DNA of 64,000 nucleotides from Patagioenas fasciata. Taxonomy: Eukaryota; Chordata; Aves; Columbiformes; Columbidae. Of the stretch, positions 62,601 through 64,000 are shown one piece after another; the stretch's first letter is position 1; the number at the start of each line of letters is the position of its first letter. Both the position numbers and the translations under genes were made by a program. The stretch covers positions 29,538,367-29,602,366 of the forward strand of contig NC_092525.1 in assembly GCF_037038585.1 (NCBI RefSeq). The letters are read 5' to 3'. The notes under the pieces are model-generated. The model searched no databases and was not told where the DNA came from. It saw only the letters and a program-made list of their open reading frames with translations.

Positions 62601-63701
62601 TTTTACCTGGCTGCTTCCTGAAAAAGCTATACCCTAAAGAAATGAGAAAGTATTTGTATTTGTTGTGCGTTCTTTAACTTATGATGTCACAGGAAAAAAA
62701 AAAAACAACACAACACTTTTACTTGTCTTCCATTGACTTAAATGTCACAAGAATGTGAACAGTTCCTTTATAACCATACTGAAATCTATTAGCCTTTACA
62801 ATGGCTACTGTTTAAATTGAAGAAAGTTTAAATCCAAGTCAGTATAGGCAGGTGCGATTGTGTGCTCAGGGCAACCTCCTGTGCTTTACATTCCTGAGTG
62901 GGCAGAAGCAGCAGCAGGTCATATATTCATCTATTCTGCCTAAACACTGTTTTGCTATAAGCCACTCCTTTATAAAATATTCTGTTTTTCACAAACCAGA
63001 AAAAGAGACAAGGGTGAACATTAGAAAAAACAACCCATAAATAGAAAAACAATTCTCACCTGTCCTCCATAATGGCTGCCACCGGAGTAAGGTGAACCCT
63101 AAAGAAAAGGTACCAATTATTTCTCTATCAAAAAGCTTCTTTAAAGGTTTTTTTTAAAGAAAAACTATTTTATTTCTCTGTTGTACAATGGAAGATAAAC
63201 ACACAATCTGTTCCTTTATGTGTTCTATGCAAATTAGAGATGGTTTGTACCATGAATCTTCCATAATACTAATGATGAGTTAGTAGCATTATATACCTAA
63301 TTTTAGGAGAATGTATTTGGACTAGAAATCTCTTTCTCTTCTAACTCCCTCTCCATAAATCTGACCATAAATGTTTTCAGAGGCCAAGGACGAGTTTGTT
63401 GGGAATTTCACTCCATATTAAGGGCTATACCACTAGACAGCACTAGGAACCCTATCCATCACCTTTCATTTCCCAGGAGCATGGAACAGCTCTCAACAAC
63501 TCCTGCCCCGTTCCCCTGTTCCCCTCCTGAGAGACACTGCTCCTCTGATACCAACTTTGATATCACATTTTGCTGAAGGAAGCGAGGTATTCTGGAGGCT
63601 GAGGTAGAGAAGGAATGCAATCTGGGTTTTTGGATAAGGACTATACAGGAAGAGTTTCTCACCTGTCCTCCATACTGGCTGCTTCCTGAAGAAGGTGAAC
63701 C
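56549..63701 (-). CDS. Unrecognised micro-exon gene encoding Gly/Ser/Tyr/Gln 13-residue repeats (5' end outside window)
   Basis: I do not recognise this gene. Reading the minus strand, a series of small exons lies between clear AG and GT/GC splice sites, all phase 0: 63663-63701 GSPSSGSSQYGGQ; 63061-63099 GSPYSGGSHYGGQ; 62607-62633 GIAFSGSSQ; 62224-62259 GSPSRGSQSGGQ; 61480-61509 SGCVCPGGSS; 60327-60365 SSSYSGSSPYGGQ; 59120-59158 GSSPSVSSQYGGQ; 58642-58680 GSSPSGGSKQGKP; 58299-58337 SLYSSGGGDQGKS; 57054-57083 NSPYSGNSQV; 56549-56647 terminal exon with TGA. A further copy at 57758-57796 lacks a normal donor. Seven of the ten intact repeat exons are exactly 39 bp. The repeats are rich in G, S, Y and Q, with no N-glycosylation sequon but many Ser. 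Repeated exon duplication explains the layout. The tail suggests membrane anchoring. The signal peptide and start would lie right of 64000. Coding status is inferred from conserved frame and splice sites. Confidence 0.7.
57758..57796 (-). pseudogene. Decayed 39-bp repeat exon copy (donor GT replaced by AT)
   Basis: After an ATAG acceptor the minus strand encodes GLSTSGSTYSGKP in frame, closely like the GSSPSGGSKQGKP exon at 58642-58680. The bases after it are ATGAGA where the sibling exon has GTAAGT and others have GTGAGA. The first donor base therefore appears changed from G to A, and the exon is probably skipped. It could also be an assembly error or a polymorphism. Confidence 0.55.
61480..61509 (-). 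CDS. Divergent cysteine-containing micro-exon (SGCVCPGGSS)
   Basis: This 30-bp exon has a good acceptor (TTTTATGCAG) and a perfect GTAAGT donor, and it is phase 0 like its neighbours. It is the only repeat exon in the window with cysteines (CVC). Its sequence departs from the 13-residue consensus, keeping only GGSS. It is either a diverged duplicate or a separate module allowing disulphide or lipid linkage. It is less certain than the 39-bp exons. Confidence 0.45.
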
Positions 63702-64000
63702 CTGAACAAAAAGAATTAAATTATCTCTGTATCCATGTCGTAGCACTCCTTTAAACCACGCTCCGTAGGAGGGAGAGGTACCTAATTTCTTTCAGTGCAA
63801 AACCGAGTGGACTGAACCAGACTGTGCAAAAAGGACTGAGACTCATCTGCATTTACCATGACGCATCAGAAATTACATCTCCTAAAAACTCTCCTGTGGC
63901 TTTATATCACATACATTTGTAACTACTATACACCAAGCAACAAATGAAATAAAACATGAAAAAAAAATTAAAAAACCCCCAATCTCCTTAAAATGTTATT
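63702..64000 (-). other. Intron of the micro-exon gene; nothing further seen
   Basis: No further repeat exon with both splice sites was found between the first micro-exon and the window edge. A short patch near 63765-63785 can be read as TSPSYG on the minus strand but lacks a usable exon context. Confidence 0.4.

Noticed and set aside
63765-63790. TSPSYG-like patch near the right edge
   Set aside because: It has no convincing acceptor-donor pair in the required phase.

Overview
The window is vertebrate nuclear DNA, most likely from a bird. The genes have many small exons in long AT-rich introns and CpG-island promoters. The recognisable interspersed repeats are CR1 LINE tails plus one avian-type endogenous retrovirus LTR, and no Alu, B1 or L1 sequence is seen. 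Gene order (SASS6, then MFSD14A and SLC35A3 in the opposite direction) matches human 1p21.2.

Layout: (1) 1-12.6 kb, + strand: SASS6, the centriole cartwheel protein. Sixteen coding exons are inside; the start-codon exon lies left of the window. (2) 13.1-27.4 kb, - strand: MFSD14A (HIAT1), a 12-exon major-facilitator membrane protein. All exons are present (491 aa) and its CpG-island promoter is at 26.6-28.1 kb. Its 3' end converges on the SASS6 3' end. (3) 28-35 kb: intergenic and probable SLC35A3 3' UTR sequence, with a small hairpin at 28.2 kb. (4) 35.4-44.9 kb, - strand: SLC35A3, the Golgi UDP-GlcNAc transporter. Seven coding exons give 326 aa. Its 5' noncoding region probably reaches the CpG island at 54.3-55.2 kb. 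A solo ERV LTR lies in an intron, and two CR1 tails lie in the long 5' stretch. (5) 55.8-64 kb, - strand: a gene I do not recognise, built of phase-0 micro-exons of 27-39 bp that encode Gly/Ser/Tyr/Gln repeats of about 13 residues. It ends in a 33-codon exon with a hydrophobic tail like a GPI-anchor signal, and it continues past the right edge.

The three known genes are housekeeping-type and not an operon; they share only conserved synteny. The main novelty candidate is the micro-exon repeat gene. It sits directly upstream of SLC35A3, where AGL is the expected neighbour in mammals. Coding calls were made by reading splice sites and comparing with remembered human protein sequences; no search was run.
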